This document shows positions 25,987 through 34,049 of a DNA stretch of 64,000 bases, piece by piece (within the stretch, counting starts at the first letter, position 1; every line of letters begins with the position of its first letter). The stretch lies in contig JAZRIW010000018.1 of the NCBI GenBank assembly GCA_045645505.1, positions 1 through 64,000 on the forward strand, written 5' to 3'. The notes below the pieces were generated by a model. The model saw nothing but the letters and a program-made list of their open reading frames with translations. It did no database searches and was not told the origin of the DNA. This DNA is from Fumia sp045645505. GTDB lineage: Bacteria > Bacillota > Clostridia > Oscillospirales > Ruminococcaceae. A program made the position numbers and the translations under genes.

Positions 25987-26838
25987 TTATTTGTCTGAAT
26001 AATAGTTTTTGCGGAATTTTGCAGGAGTTGTATTTGAAATTTTTTTAAATATTGCGTAAAAAGATTTAATATCATGATATCCTACTGCCTGGGTAATTTC
26101 TTCAACGGACATATCTGTATTTATTAAAAGAAACATACTTCGTTCAATGCGGATTTTCTGCAGGTACTCTATATATGTCATACCTATTGCTTTTTTGAAT
26201 TTCATACTCATATATGATAAGGAGTAGTTGAATTTTTGACATATATCTTTAAGAGTAATATCGTTTGTGTATTCAGAGTTGATATATTGCATGATACGTC
26301 CCATATCGTCTGATTTTTGATTTAATTGAGGACCTGAATATATTTTGCGCATAGTTGTAACTAAGAGTTCAATGATTTTAGAGTGAATGATTTGCTGATA
26401 ACCGCGCGCTTGTTCCTGAAATTCTTCCAATATTGTCATCAGCAAAGCTTTAATTTTACCATCTTCATCTTTAAATATGGTTTCAGAGGGATCGGTTGTG
26501 AAGAAGGCATTTTTAAATCTTATCTGGCAACTGCTTATTACAGGTTGGAGTGATTTGCAATTTTTTAAAGAAGGGTCGATAAGTTCCGGCATAAAAAGGC
26601 AGTTTATGAGCTCAAAACTGTCAGTGGTTGCCTGATAGGAGTGTGATGAATTATAGTCAATTATAAAGTAATCTCCCTCGTGTATCAGAGTACTGGAGCG
26701 ATTACAGTTGTGAACGGCACTGCCATTTAAGACATATGCCAGTTCTAGATAGTTATGAGTGTGGGACCGATGATTTGTATCGGAACAGATAAAAATACAG
26801 AATTTATTCTCATTCAGATAATCAGTATAGTTAATCAT
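25987..26838 (-). CDS. AraC-family transcriptional regulator
   Basis: The 283-residue protein has an N-terminal cupin-like sensor (HRSHTHNYLELAYVLNGSA near residues 22-40) and a C-terminal double helix-turn-helix: DITLKDICQKFNYSLSYMS and the second SVEEITQAVGYHDIKSFYAIFKK, ending TPAKFRKN. This is the sugar-responsive AraC/XylS layout. GGGGGG precedes the ATG. Targets are not evident; the PQ-loop gene downstream and the nearby glycosidase are candidates. Confidence 0.88.
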   Translation of the reverse strand: MINYTDYLNENKFCIFICSDTNHRSHTHNYLELAYVLNGSAVHNCNRSSTLIHEGDYFIIDYNSSHSYQATTDSFELINCLFMPELIDPSLKNCKSLQPVISSCQIRFKNAFFTTDPSETIFKDEDGKIKALLMTILEEFQEQARGYQQIIHSKIIELLVTTMRKIYSGPQLNQKSDDMGRIMQYINSEYTNDITLKDICQKFNYSLSYMSMKFKKAIGMTYIEYLQKIRIERSMFLLINTDMSVEEITQAVGYHDIKSFYAIFKKISNTTPAKFRKNYYSDK

Positions 26839-26879
26839 AAATATCCCCCCTGAAATGGCCGTATTTACTCCTCTTTTAT

Positions 26880-26909
26880 ATCATATCATATGAATTATGA
26901 TAATATCAA
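26880..26909 (-). promoter_or_regulatory. Promoter of the AraC-type gene
   Basis: On the minus strand: TTGATA (26909-26904), 18 bases, TATGAT (26885-26880). Confidence 0.5.
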
Positions 26910-26961
26910 GGTGAGTTTAGGGGGATAATTTATCTAATTTAGTAGGAGTTTTTATGTTGTA

Positions 26962-26996
26962 TAAAAAAATGTCTGTTGCAAAATTTTGCAACAGAC
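26962..26996 (-). terminator. Terminator of the aminotransferase gene
   Basis: GTCTGTTGCAAAA / TTTTGCAACAGAC is a perfect 26-base palindrome (26971-26996) with a seven-T run on the minus strand. Confidence 0.85.
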
Positions 26997-27001
26997 CTCT
27001 T

Positions 27002-28207
27002 TTATGCTTGTTCATTTATGAATGCACCAATTTGTTTTACTGCTTCACGAAGTTCTTCGGGCTGTGGTAACATTACAATTCTGAAGTAGATTTGCTCTGT
27101 CCAGGAAAAACCACTTCCGGGTACAACAAGAATATGTTTATTAAACAATAATTTTTCTGTAAAATCTTTATCATCACTGAATTTAAGATATTCTTCTTTT
27201 ATCTTAGGGAACACATAAAATCCGGCATCATTTTTGACATACGAAATGCAATCCAATTTATCTAATTCTTCAAAGGTAGCTTTTCTTTGTTCATAGAGTC
27301 TTCCACCTTTTTTTATCATATTTTTTGTATATTCGGTATCAGAAATAGCTTCAGGAATAATAGTCTGCATTAAAGCATTGGATGATAGCCTTACAGAAGC
27401 AAGTTTAAGGAGTGCTTCTGAAATCTCATTTTTCTCTTTAAGAGGACCGCTTGTTACCAACCAACCGCATCTGAAACCACAAAGACAATGAGATTTTGAA
27501 AGACCATTCATGGTAATTACCGTTATGTCATCAGCAAGACTTGCAAATGGGATATGTTTTTTCTCATCGAAAACCAGACGGTCATATATTTCATCAGATA
27601 AAACTATAAGTTTGTGTTCACGTGCAATCTGTGCTACCTCTAAAAGAAGTTCCTTTGAATATAGTACACCTGTGGGATTATTAGGGTTTATAATTATGAT
27701 TGCTTTTGTGTTTTTTGTAATCAGATTTTTTATATGTTCTGTGTCCGGCTGCCAGTTATATTTTTCGTCACATCTGTAAAATACCGGAACAGCCCCACGA
27801 AGTCGTATTTCATTTTCCCATAGTGAATAGCAGGGCGTGGGAAGTAAAACTTCGTCTCCCGGATTTAATAATGCTGTAGTAACCATGGAGGCAATTTCAC
27901 TTACACCGTTTCCGATAAAAATATCATCCAAAGAAAAATTATCTATATGTTTGGATTTATAATATTGCATAATGGATTCACGTGCAGGAATCATACCTCT
28001 GACATCGCAGTAACCTACAGCCTGGTCCATTTTCTGAACTAAAGCTTTTTTTACACTGTCAGGCATACCAAATCCAAAGGTGGCAGGGTTACCTGTGTTT
28101 AATTTCAGTATTTTTTCACCACTTTTTTCAAGTGCTAATGCGTTATAGAAGTTTTTTCCGCGGATATCGGAGTTGACGGACTTGATTATTTCTGAACATA
28201 TACTCAT
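27002..28207 (-). CDS. Pyridoxal-phosphate aminotransferase, class I/II (AlaA/AspC-like)
   Basis: The 401-residue protein has the fold-type I aminotransferase blocks NPNNPTGVLYS near residue 175, SDEIYDRL near 205, the PLP lysine in GLSKSHCLCGFRCGW near 240 and the late FRIVMLP arginine block. It resembles the AlaA/AlaT-type glutamate-pyruvate aminotransferases more than true aspartate aminotransferases, but substrate is not certain. It is divergent from a LysR-type regulator and shares a symmetric promoter with it, so it is the probable target of that regulator. Confidence 0.85.
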   Translation of the reverse strand: MSICSEIIKSVNSDIRGKNFYNALALEKSGEKILKLNTGNPATFGFGMPDSVKKALVQKMDQAVGYCDVRGMIPARESIMQYYKSKHIDNFSLDDIFIGNGVSEIASMVTTALLNPGDEVLLPTPCYSLWENEIRLRGAVPVFYRCDEKYNWQPDTEHIKNLITKNTKAIIIINPNNPTGVLYSKELLLEVAQIAREHKLIVLSDEIYDRLVFDEKKHIPFASLADDITVITMNGLSKSHCLCGFRCGWLVTSGPLKEKNEISEALLKLASVRLSSNALMQTIIPEAISDTEYTKNMIKKGGRLYEQRKATFEELDKLDCISYVKNDAGFYVFPKIKEEYLKFSDDKDFTEKLLFNKHILVVPGSGFSWTEQIYFRIVMLPQPEELREAVKQIGAFINEQA

Positions 28208-28233
28208 TTATATCACCTTTATTTCAATATATC

Positions 28234-28265
28234 TTGATTATAGCAAATAGATATGCTATAATCAA
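28234..28265. promoter_or_regulatory. Two antiparallel promoters on one palindrome
   Basis: TTGATTATAGCA (28234-28245) and TGCTATAATCAA (28254-28265) are perfect inverted repeats around eight bases. On the plus strand this gives TTGATT-17-TATAAT (28234-28239 and 28257-28262) for the LysR gene; on the minus strand the same bases give TTGATT-17-TATAAT for the aminotransferase. The dyad is also a plausible LysR binding site. Confidence 0.85.
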
Positions 28266-28317
28266 ATACATATAAAGATATAATTTCCATAACTGTATAT
28301 TTATGAGGAGTGAAATT

Positions 28318-29259
28318 GTGTTTAAATATTCAAATTATGTATATGAGATTTACAAAGAGCAAAGTTTTACCAAAGCTGCAAAAAAGCTATTTATATCTCA
28401 ACCGTCACTCAGTGCTACTATTAAAAAAGCAGAAGAGGAGTTGGGATTTAAGATATTTAATAGAGAAACAACCCCTATAAGTCTTACAGATGAAGGACAG
28501 CTTTATATTTCTGCAATAGAAGAAATGTATCGTGTCGAGAATAATCTTAAGGATAGTATAAACAGTATATATTCTCTTATGGTAGGTGATATTTCTGTAA
28601 GTGGGGCGGCTTTTATTTCATCGTTTATACTTCCTAAAATTATTATGGAATTTTCAAAAAGATACCCCAAAATAAATATTAATTTGATAGAGGATAATTC
28701 TATAAATTTGCAGGAAAAATTGCTTTCTGAAGAAACAGAAGTGTTAATTGACTATGATTTTGATGCTGAAAATTTCAAATCTTTTCCATTAAAAAAGGAA
28801 CATATTTTGTTGGCTGTTCCAAAGCAACATAAAATAAATTTATTGATTGGTGATATTGCTCTTACAGTAAATGATATTATTTGTAAAAAACATTTAAAAG
28901 AAAAAACGCTTTGCGCAGATTTGCATAATTTTAAACAAGAAAAATTTATACAGTTAAAACCTAAAAATAATATGTATAAGAGCAGTTGCAGTATTTGCAA
29001 TGATTATGGTTTTATCCCTAAGTCCGCTATAAATGTGGATCAGCTTTTAACGGCTTATAATATTGCCGGTTCAGGTATGGGGATTACATTTACTACGGAT
29101 ATTGTAGTTCAATCCGCAACTAAGTATGAAGATTTATTGTTTTATAAAATAAATAGTTCTCATGCTGAAAGAATGCTTTATATTGCCTATAAGAAGAAAA
29201 AAAGTATAAGTCCTGCTGTGACTGAATTTATTAACGTTGCAAGAGAAATATATAATTAA
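28318..29259 (+). CDS. LysR-family transcriptional regulator
   Basis: The protein (313 residues from GTG 28318) begins with a winged helix-turn-helix (KEQSFTKAAKKLFISQPSLSA then LGFKIFNRETTPISLT) and a two-lobed effector domain follows. GAGGAG (28305-28310) lies seven bases ahead of the GTG, while ATG 28303 overlaps it, so the GTG is preferred. It reads away from the aminotransferase gene and shares its promoter palindrome, the classic LysR layout of a regulator with its divergent target. The effector is unknown. Confidence 0.9.
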   Translation: MFKYSNYVYEIYKEQSFTKAAKKLFISQPSLSATIKKAEEELGFKIFNRETTPISLTDEGQLYISAIEEMYRVENNLKDSINSIYSLMVGDISVSGAAFISSFILPKIIMEFSKRYPKININLIEDNSINLQEKLLSEETEVLIDYDFDAENFKSFPLKKEHILLAVPKQHKINLLIGDIALTVNDIICKKHLKEKTLCADLHNFKQEKFIQLKPKNNMYKSSCSICNDYGFIPKSAINVDQLLTAYNIAGSGMGITFTTDIVVQSATKYEDLLFYKINSSHAERMLYIAYKKKKSISPAVTEFINVAREIYN

Positions 29260-29277
29260 AATATATCTTAAAAAAGA

Positions 29278-29306
29278 TTGATGTTTCGATTTATCTGTGT
29301 TATTAT
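29278..29306 (+). promoter_or_regulatory. Promoter of the NAGLU-like gene
   Basis: TTGATG (29278-29283), 17 bases ending in TGT, and TATTAT (29301-29306). Confidence 0.55.
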
Positions 29307-29361
29307 TTAAAATGCTTATCAAAGAGATTTGCATTTTGTTTTGAAAAAGAGAGGTATTATT

Positions 29362-31656
29362 ATGTCTGTTTTAGTTTTGGAACCTAATTCTGCTGAATTT
29401 GTTTATTCAAAGGCGGCAGAGGTTTTTTGTGATTTGTATTTTAAAGTCACGGGAGAAAATATAAATAAATCAAAATCAGATGACGGGTTATCCGATCTTG
29501 TTGTAATTGGATCAGATTCTGTCAACGATTTTTTGATGGAAGAAGTTTTAAATCTTAATATTAAAAATTTGAATATACGTTATGGTACTGATGATTACTC
29601 TATTTTTACCTATAAAAAAGGAAAGAGAAATGTACTTGTTCTTGCAGGCGGCAGAGGCCGTTCAACTTTGTATGCAGTATATGATTATTTTGAGAAATTT
29701 TTAGGTTGCCATTATTTCTGGGATGGCGATATTATACCCAAAAACGAAAAAATTGTTATGGAGAATATCAATTTGGTACAAAGTCCACGTTTTTTATACA
29801 GGGGACTTCGCTATTTTGCTCACAGAGGCTTAAAACGTTTTCAGGCAGAACATTGGTCTTTTGATGACTGGAAGCAGGAGCTTGATTGGCTTGTTAAAAA
29901 AAGACTTAACTTTTTTATGCTGAGAACCGGTATGGATGATGTTTGGCAACGTGCTTTTCCTGATGATGTTCCATATCCCGAGAATTTTAAAACTATTACA
30001 GGAATCGATGCTGACGGGTACAATGACCGAAGTGATTTCTGGAGTCTCAGATATAAGGGTGAATTAAGAGCAAAAATTTTAGAATACGCTCGTGAATTAG
30101 ACCTTTTATATCCTACTGATTGCGGTACAATGACTCATTGGTACAGCAGAACACCAATAGAATTTTTGCAAAGCAGAAAACCTGATTTTCTTGCTCAGGC
30201 AAATGAGCAATATACTGCTTCGGATACCGGAAAGGTGTTTGATTTTACTAAAAAAGAAAATATGGATTATTATGTACGTCTTACCGAAACTATGGTGGAT
30301 AATTACGATAAAAACACCTCATTATTTCACACAATAGGTCTCGGAGAAAGAATGATATATAAGGACAGAGATAAAAATTTAGCTCTTAAACTTGTAGCAT
30401 ACCGACGAATTGCAGAGCGTATGAAAGAAAATTATCCTGAATCAAAACTGATGGTAGCAACCTGGGATTTTATAGGGTACTGGACAAATGAAGAAATTTC
30501 TCATTTAATTTCGCAACTGGATCCTGAGCATACGATAATTTTGGATTATACATCAGATATGAATGATGAAGAACATAGTTTTATTAACTGGAATATGGTT
30601 CATAAATTCCCATATGTTTTTGGTTTATTCCATGCTTATGAATCGGAAAGTGAATTACGCGGTCCATATGACCGTATAGATAAGAGACTTAAAATTGCAT
30701 CTGATGATCCGTATTGCAAGGGTATGATTTTATGGCCTGAGCTTTCTCACAGCGATCCTCTTGTTTTAGAGTATCTTTCACAAAACTCGTGGGCACCTCT
30801 TGAAAGAAGTATTGAAGAAATAACAGAAAGTTTCTGCCATAACCGTTATGGTAAATATTCTAAAGTTATGAACAGAAGTTGGCAGAGTATTTTACCATTT
30901 ATAAAACTTGGCGAATGGGGTGGTGAATGTCAGTCAAGACCTGTTAAAAAGGATATTACTCTTTGTCCAAGATGGCATGTGCATATGGATTTGTGGCCGA
31001 GATTATGCTTTTTTATGAATCATGAAGACAGCAAAGCCGAGGATTTATATGAATATTTCTTGTTTAAAGAATTAGAAAGCAAAAAGTTATCTGAAAATAT
31101 TATCAAAGCATTGAATTTATTGGTTGAAAATCCTGAAGGTCTTGAAAATCCGTTTGTTTTAAGGGATAGTATAGATATTGTAAGAACTGTTTTAAGCAGA
31201 TTTTTAAATTTTACAATTATCAATGCTCTTGTATCTATAGAAGATAAAGAACGCATCAAAGCACTTAAAAATCAATATATGATGTTGCTTGATATAATTT
31301 CTGAAGTTTTAAAATTAAATGATGATTTTTCAATTTATCATTCCTTAAAAGAACTTGAAAAAGCAGCACCTGTAAATCCCGATTTTGAAACTGCTTTAAA
31401 AAGAAATATCACAAATGCTTATTCTTCTCAACATGCATCAGAGCTTGTTGATTATATATTTAAAGCTGAAGGCGAGGTAGTGTTTGATAAGCTTTTAACT
31501 GCAGAAAATGTTAATGGCCTTAATTTTGAAGATGAGTATTATAAAATTTTTGAAAACTTTATGAATACTCCACTTGAAAGTATGCAATGTAATAAAAAAC
31601 TTGATGCAGTGGAAGTAATCAATAAAGCTATAAGTTATGTAAAGGAAATAATTTAA
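29362..31656 (+). CDS. Large glycoside hydrolase, alpha-N-acetylglucosaminidase-like
   Basis: The 764-residue protein begins with a small alpha/beta domain ending GRSTLYAVYDYFEKFLGCHYF, the type found ahead of TIM barrels in GH67, GH20 and GH89 enzymes. The catalytic part (WKQELDWLVKKRLNFFM...DDVWQRAF, residues about 165-200) resembles GH89 alpha-N-acetylglucosaminidase, in which similar Trp-Gln-Arg and Asp-Trp blocks occur. A helical C-terminal third follows. No signal peptide is visible, so it should act inside the cell. ATG 29362 follows GAGAGG. Family assignment is tentative: an uncharacterised GH67-like family is the alternative. Confidence 0.5.
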   Translation: MSVLVLEPNSAEFVYSKAAEVFCDLYFKVTGENINKSKSDDGLSDLVVIGSDSVNDFLMEEVLNLNIKNLNIRYGTDDYSIFTYKKGKRNVLVLAGGRGRSTLYAVYDYFEKFLGCHYFWDGDIIPKNEKIVMENINLVQSPRFLYRGLRYFAHRGLKRFQAEHWSFDDWKQELDWLVKKRLNFFMLRTGMDDVWQRAFPDDVPYPENFKTITGIDADGYNDRSDFWSLRYKGELRAKILEYARELDLLYPTDCGTMTHWYSRTPIEFLQSRKPDFLAQANEQYTASDTGKVFDFTKKENMDYYVRLTETMVDNYDKNTSLFHTIGLGERMIYKDRDKNLALKLVAYRRIAERMKENYPESKLMVATWDFIGYWTNEEISHLISQLDPEHTIILDYTSDMNDEEHSFINWNMVHKFPYVFGLFHAYESESELRGPYDRIDKRLKIASDDPYCKGMILWPELSHSDPLVLEYLSQNSWAPLERSIEEITESFCHNRYGKYSKVMNRSWQSILPFIKLGEWGGECQSRPVKKDITLCPRWHVHMDLWPRLCFFMNHEDSKAEDLYEYFLFKELESKKLSENIIKALNLLVENPEGLENPFVLRDSIDIVRTVLSRFLNFTIINALVSIEDKERIKALKNQYMMLLDIISEVLKLNDDFSIYHSLKELEKAAPVNPDFETALKRNITNAYSSQHASELVDYIFKAEGEVVFDKLLTAENVNGLNFEDEYYKIFENFMNTPLESMQCNKKLDAVEVINKAISYVKEII

Positions 31657-31659
31657 AAT

Positions 31660-31698
31660 AAAAAGCAGAATCAACTTGAGTTGATTCTGCTTTTTTTA
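31660..31698 (+). terminator. Terminator after the NAGLU-like gene
   Basis: AAAAGCAGAATCAA / TTGATTCTGCTTTT with a six-base loop and a T run. Confidence 0.9.
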
Positions 31699-31707
31699 GT
31701 GGAGTTT

Positions 31708-31737
31708 TCATATAAACTTGACATAAAATTCATTATT
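31708..31737 (+). promoter_or_regulatory. Candidate sigma-G promoter of spoVAD
   Basis: TCATA (31708-31712), 18 bases, CATTATT (31731-31737) matches the forespore sigma-G pattern closely (one mismatch in each box). A sigma-A -35 box TTGACA (31718-31723) overlaps but has no well-spaced -10 box. Confidence 0.5.
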
Positions 31738-31771
31738 TTAGAGATAATATTTAAAAAAGGAGAATGATTTT

Positions 31772-32800
31772 ATGTCAATAAAATTAGGAAGAAGCACTAT
31801 ATTGCTTGAAAGAAAACCGGTTATAAAATCCGGTGCTGCTGTTGTTGGTAAAAAAGAAGGGGAAGGACCTTTAAAAGATGAGTTTGATTTTATAAATAAT
31901 GATACTGCGTTTTCACAAGAGACCTGGGAAAAAGCTGAGAGCGAAATGATAAAAGAATCGGTACAGACTGCTTTAAGTAAAGCTTCGTTAAAAGCTTCTG
32001 ATATAGATTTTATCTTCGGTGGAGATTTATTGAATCAGTGTATAAGTTCAACTTATGGATTAAGAGAATTTTCAATTCCCTTTGTGGGGCTTTACGGTGC
32101 TTGTTCGACTATGGCAGAAAGCCTTGTAATGGCATCTTTGTTTGTTGATAATAAACTTGCAGATAATGCTGTAGCGGTTACTTCATCGCATTTTTGCTCG
32201 GCTGAAAGGCAGTTCAGATATCCACTTGAGTATGGAGGACAACGTCCGCCTACCGCTCAGTGGACAGCTACGGCTTCAGGAGCCATAGTGGTAAGTGATG
32301 AAGAAAATGATAATAAAAATGTTTATGTAAAGGCAGTTACTATAGGTACTATAAAGGATTTGGGAATTACCGATGCAAATAATATGGGAGCTGCTATGGC
32401 TCCTGCAGCTGCTGATACCATAAAGACTTTTTTAAATGACAGTAAAACCAAGCCTTCCGACTATGATTTGATTTTAACAGGTGATTTAGGACAGGTGGGC
32501 AGAGATTTACTGCTTGAGCTTCTTTTAAAAGACAATATAAGTATTTCTGAAAATCATAATGATTGCGGACTTATGCTATATGATGAAAGTCAGGACGTCC
32601 ATGCAGGTGGTTCGGGGTGTGGTTGTTCAGCTTCAGTTTTGTGTTCTCATATATTACGCAGGATGAGAAACGGAGAACTTAAAAATGTACTTTTTACCGC
32701 CACCGGGGCATTGATGTCGCCGACTTCTGTGCAACAGGGGGAAAGTATTCCGGGGATTGCACATCTTGTATATCTCACAACAGAAAAAGGAGGAATATAG
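31772..32800 (+). CDS. spoVAD: Stage V sporulation protein AD
   Basis: The 342-residue protein has the thiolase-like fold of SpoVAD: GLYGACSTMAESLVMA near residue 108, VTSSHFCSAERQFRYP near 140 and a C-terminal GSGCGCSASVLCSHIL. SpoVAD is the soluble, membrane-associated subunit that binds dipicolinic acid on the spore inner membrane. It overlaps neither neighbour, but spoVAEb begins two bases after its stop. spoVAC, normally immediately upstream, is missing here and lies at 25052. Confidence 0.95.
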   Translation: MSIKLGRSTILLERKPVIKSGAAVVGKKEGEGPLKDEFDFINNDTAFSQETWEKAESEMIKESVQTALSKASLKASDIDFIFGGDLLNQCISSTYGLREFSIPFVGLYGACSTMAESLVMASLFVDNKLADNAVAVTSSHFCSAERQFRYPLEYGGQRPPTAQWTATASGAIVVSDEENDNKNVYVKAVTIGTIKDLGITDANNMGAAMAPAAADTIKTFLNDSKTKPSDYDLILTGDLGQVGRDLLLELLLKDNISISENHNDCGLMLYDESQDVHAGGSGCGCSASVLCSHILRRMRNGELKNVLFTATGALMSPTSVQQGESIPGIAHLVYLTTEKGGI

Positions 32801-32801
32801 T

Positions 32802-33167
32802 ATGTTTTTTGATTATGTAAAGGCATTTATTGTAGGTGGTATAATTTGTGCTGTCGGACAAGTCCTTATAGATTATACAAAGCTTACGCCCGCGAGAATA
32901 TTAGTTATGTTTGTGGTGTCCGGTGTTATATTAGGTGCAATAGGAATTTATCAGCCACTTGTTGATTTTGCAGGTGCAGGTGCTTCGGTACCACTTACGG
33001 GATTTGGGAATTTACTTGCAAAAGGGGTAAAAAAAGCTGTTACAGAAGATGGCATAATCGGAATATTAAAGGGTGGACTTACTTCTACCGCAGGTGGCAT
33101 CACTGCAGCAGTAACATTTGGCCTTATTGTAGCGCTTATTTTTAAATCTAAGGATAAATGTGATTAA
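32802..33167 (+). CDS. spoVAE: Stage V sporulation protein AE (SpoVAEb)
   Basis: The 121-residue protein has three or four membrane helices and the SpoVAEb blocks FIVGGIICAVGQ near residue 9, DFAGAGASVPLTGFGN near 55 and TAGGITAAVTFGL near 95. It forms the dipicolinic acid channel with SpoVAC. ATG 32802 follows AAGGAGGAATATAGT; an upstream in-frame ATG (32757) lies inside spoVAD and before the ribosome binding site. SpoVAC and SpoVAEb share visible similarity around GAGxxVPxTGF, as known for the family. Confidence 0.93.
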   Translation: MFFDYVKAFIVGGIICAVGQVLIDYTKLTPARILVMFVVSGVILGAIGIYQPLVDFAGAGASVPLTGFGNLLAKGVKKAVTEDGIIGILKGGLTSTAGGITAAVTFGLIVALIFKSKDKCD

Positions 33168-33221
33168 AATTTTAAAAAATACCAAAAATACTGCTATAAA
33201 ACTTAAAAGGCAGGATTTGGC

Positions 33222-33722
33222 ATGAAAAAAACATTGGCAGTTTTATTTTGCGTTATTTCACTTTTGTTTACTACAGGTATTGGTTTTGCAGAGACATCAA
33301 GACCTGTTCTGACGGAAATAGCTGAAATTAAGGAGAAAACTCCTTTTAGCACTGAAGAGACAGAAATGCTTAGATATATAGTTCAGCAAGAGGTGAGAGG
33401 TGCATCTTTAAAGCACAAAAGGATTATTGTGAATGTTGTTTTAAATCGGGTGAATTCTGCGGATTTTCCCGATAACATACCTGATGTCTTGTTTCAAAAG
33501 GGACAATTTACTTCGGCAGAAAACTGCATAAATAAGAGATACCCTCCTGATGAGGATACTAAAAAGGCTGTGCATGAAGTGCTTAACAATGAGTGTGAAG
33601 ATTTATCACAGGGTGCTCTTTATTTTTATGCACCGAGATGGACAGATGAAAAAATTGCCGGATGGTTTGAAGAAAATTTAACCTTTTTATTTGAACTTGA
33701 AGGTCATAGATTTTTTAAATAA
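33222..33722 (+). CDS. Spore cortex-lytic-type cell wall hydrolase (SleB/CwlJ family)
   Basis: The 166-residue protein has an N-terminal signal peptide (about residues 1-23, ending FAETS) and then one hydrolase_2 domain: EEVEMLRY-like ETEMLRYIVQQEVRGAS with the catalytic glutamate near residue 55, VVLNRVNS near 75, and the late QGALYFYAP. SleB/CwlJ enzymes cut cortex peptidoglycan containing muramic lactam. Sitting after spoVAD-spoVAEb, it fits germination: the lactam made with CwlD's help is its target. It lacks the peptidoglycan-binding domain of full SleB. Confidence 0.85.
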   Translation: MKKTLAVLFCVISLLFTTGIGFAETSRPVLTEIAEIKEKTPFSTEETEMLRYIVQQEVRGASLKHKRIIVNVVLNRVNSADFPDNIPDVLFQKGQFTSAENCINKRYPPDEDTKKAVHEVLNNECEDLSQGALYFYAPRWTDEKIAGWFEENLTFLFELEGHRFFK

Positions 33723-33750
33723 CAAGCTCTCAAAGGGGGCTTGTTATTTT
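33721..33750 (+). terminator. Terminator after the cortex hydrolase
   Basis: AACAAGC / GCTTGTT stem with further G-U and C-G pairs inside, followed by ATTTTAT. Confidence 0.6.
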
Positions 33751-33770
33751 ATAATTATTTGTTTTTTCTT

Positions 33771-33857
33771 CCCGGTGAGATTGAGGATATTTCAAGGGAG
33801 ATTGAAAAGTTAAGCGGATACCGTGTAACAACTATTGAAGATATTAAAAAAAAATAG
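33771..33857 (+). pseudogene. End of a phage tail assembly chaperone gene
   Basis: The last 28 codons of an open frame (beginning PGEIEDISREIEKL, ending TTIEDIKKK) run into TAG at 33855. There is no start codon upstream, only the terminator of the previous gene, so the 5' part is gone. Nine A's (33846-33854) directly precede the stop, and a -1 slip there leads into the next open frame without a stop. This is the layout of phage tail chaperone pairs made by programmed frameshifting. Confidence 0.6.
33846..33854 (+). other. A9 slippery run, probable remnant of a -1 frameshift site
   Basis: Nine consecutive A at the stop codon of the upstream frame. Slipping back one base gives a continuous frame through 33872 to 34000. 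Confidence 0.55.
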
Positions 33858-33871
33858 GGGAAGACATTGAA

Positions 33872-34000
33872 ATGAATGTCCTTTTCTATCTTTTTAGCAA
33901 CAAAAACATTCTGCCGGGAGACTTTTACAGACTCCCGGCAGGTGATAAAGCGGTTATTATGGCTATGATTGAAAAAGAGATAGAACTGAGAAGTGAGTAG
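33872..34000 (+). pseudogene. Phage tail chaperone extension ORF (42 residues)
   Basis: The small frame starts MNVLFYLFSNKNILPGDF and continues YRLPAGDKAVIMAMIEKE. A short frame with an I-L-P-x-x-F/W-Y-x-L-P-x-G-x motif placed before the tape-measure gene is typical of phage tail operons, where it is the downstream part of the frameshifted chaperone. It contains an unusually strong hairpin, CTGCCGGGAG / CTCCCGGCAG (33911-33941), GC-rich against its surroundings. It is probably no longer functional, because both neighbours are broken. Confidence 0.5.
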
Positions 34001-34004
34001 GGGA

Positions 34005-34033
34005 ATAAAAAAGACTGCATAAAGCAGTCTTTT
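34005..34033. terminator. Bidirectional terminator inside the prophage remnant
   Basis: AAAGACTGC / GCAGTCTTT with A run on the left and T run on the right. It ends the minus-strand gene at 34050-34226. Confidence 0.8.
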
Positions 34034-34049
34034 AAGACAAAATTCGAAG

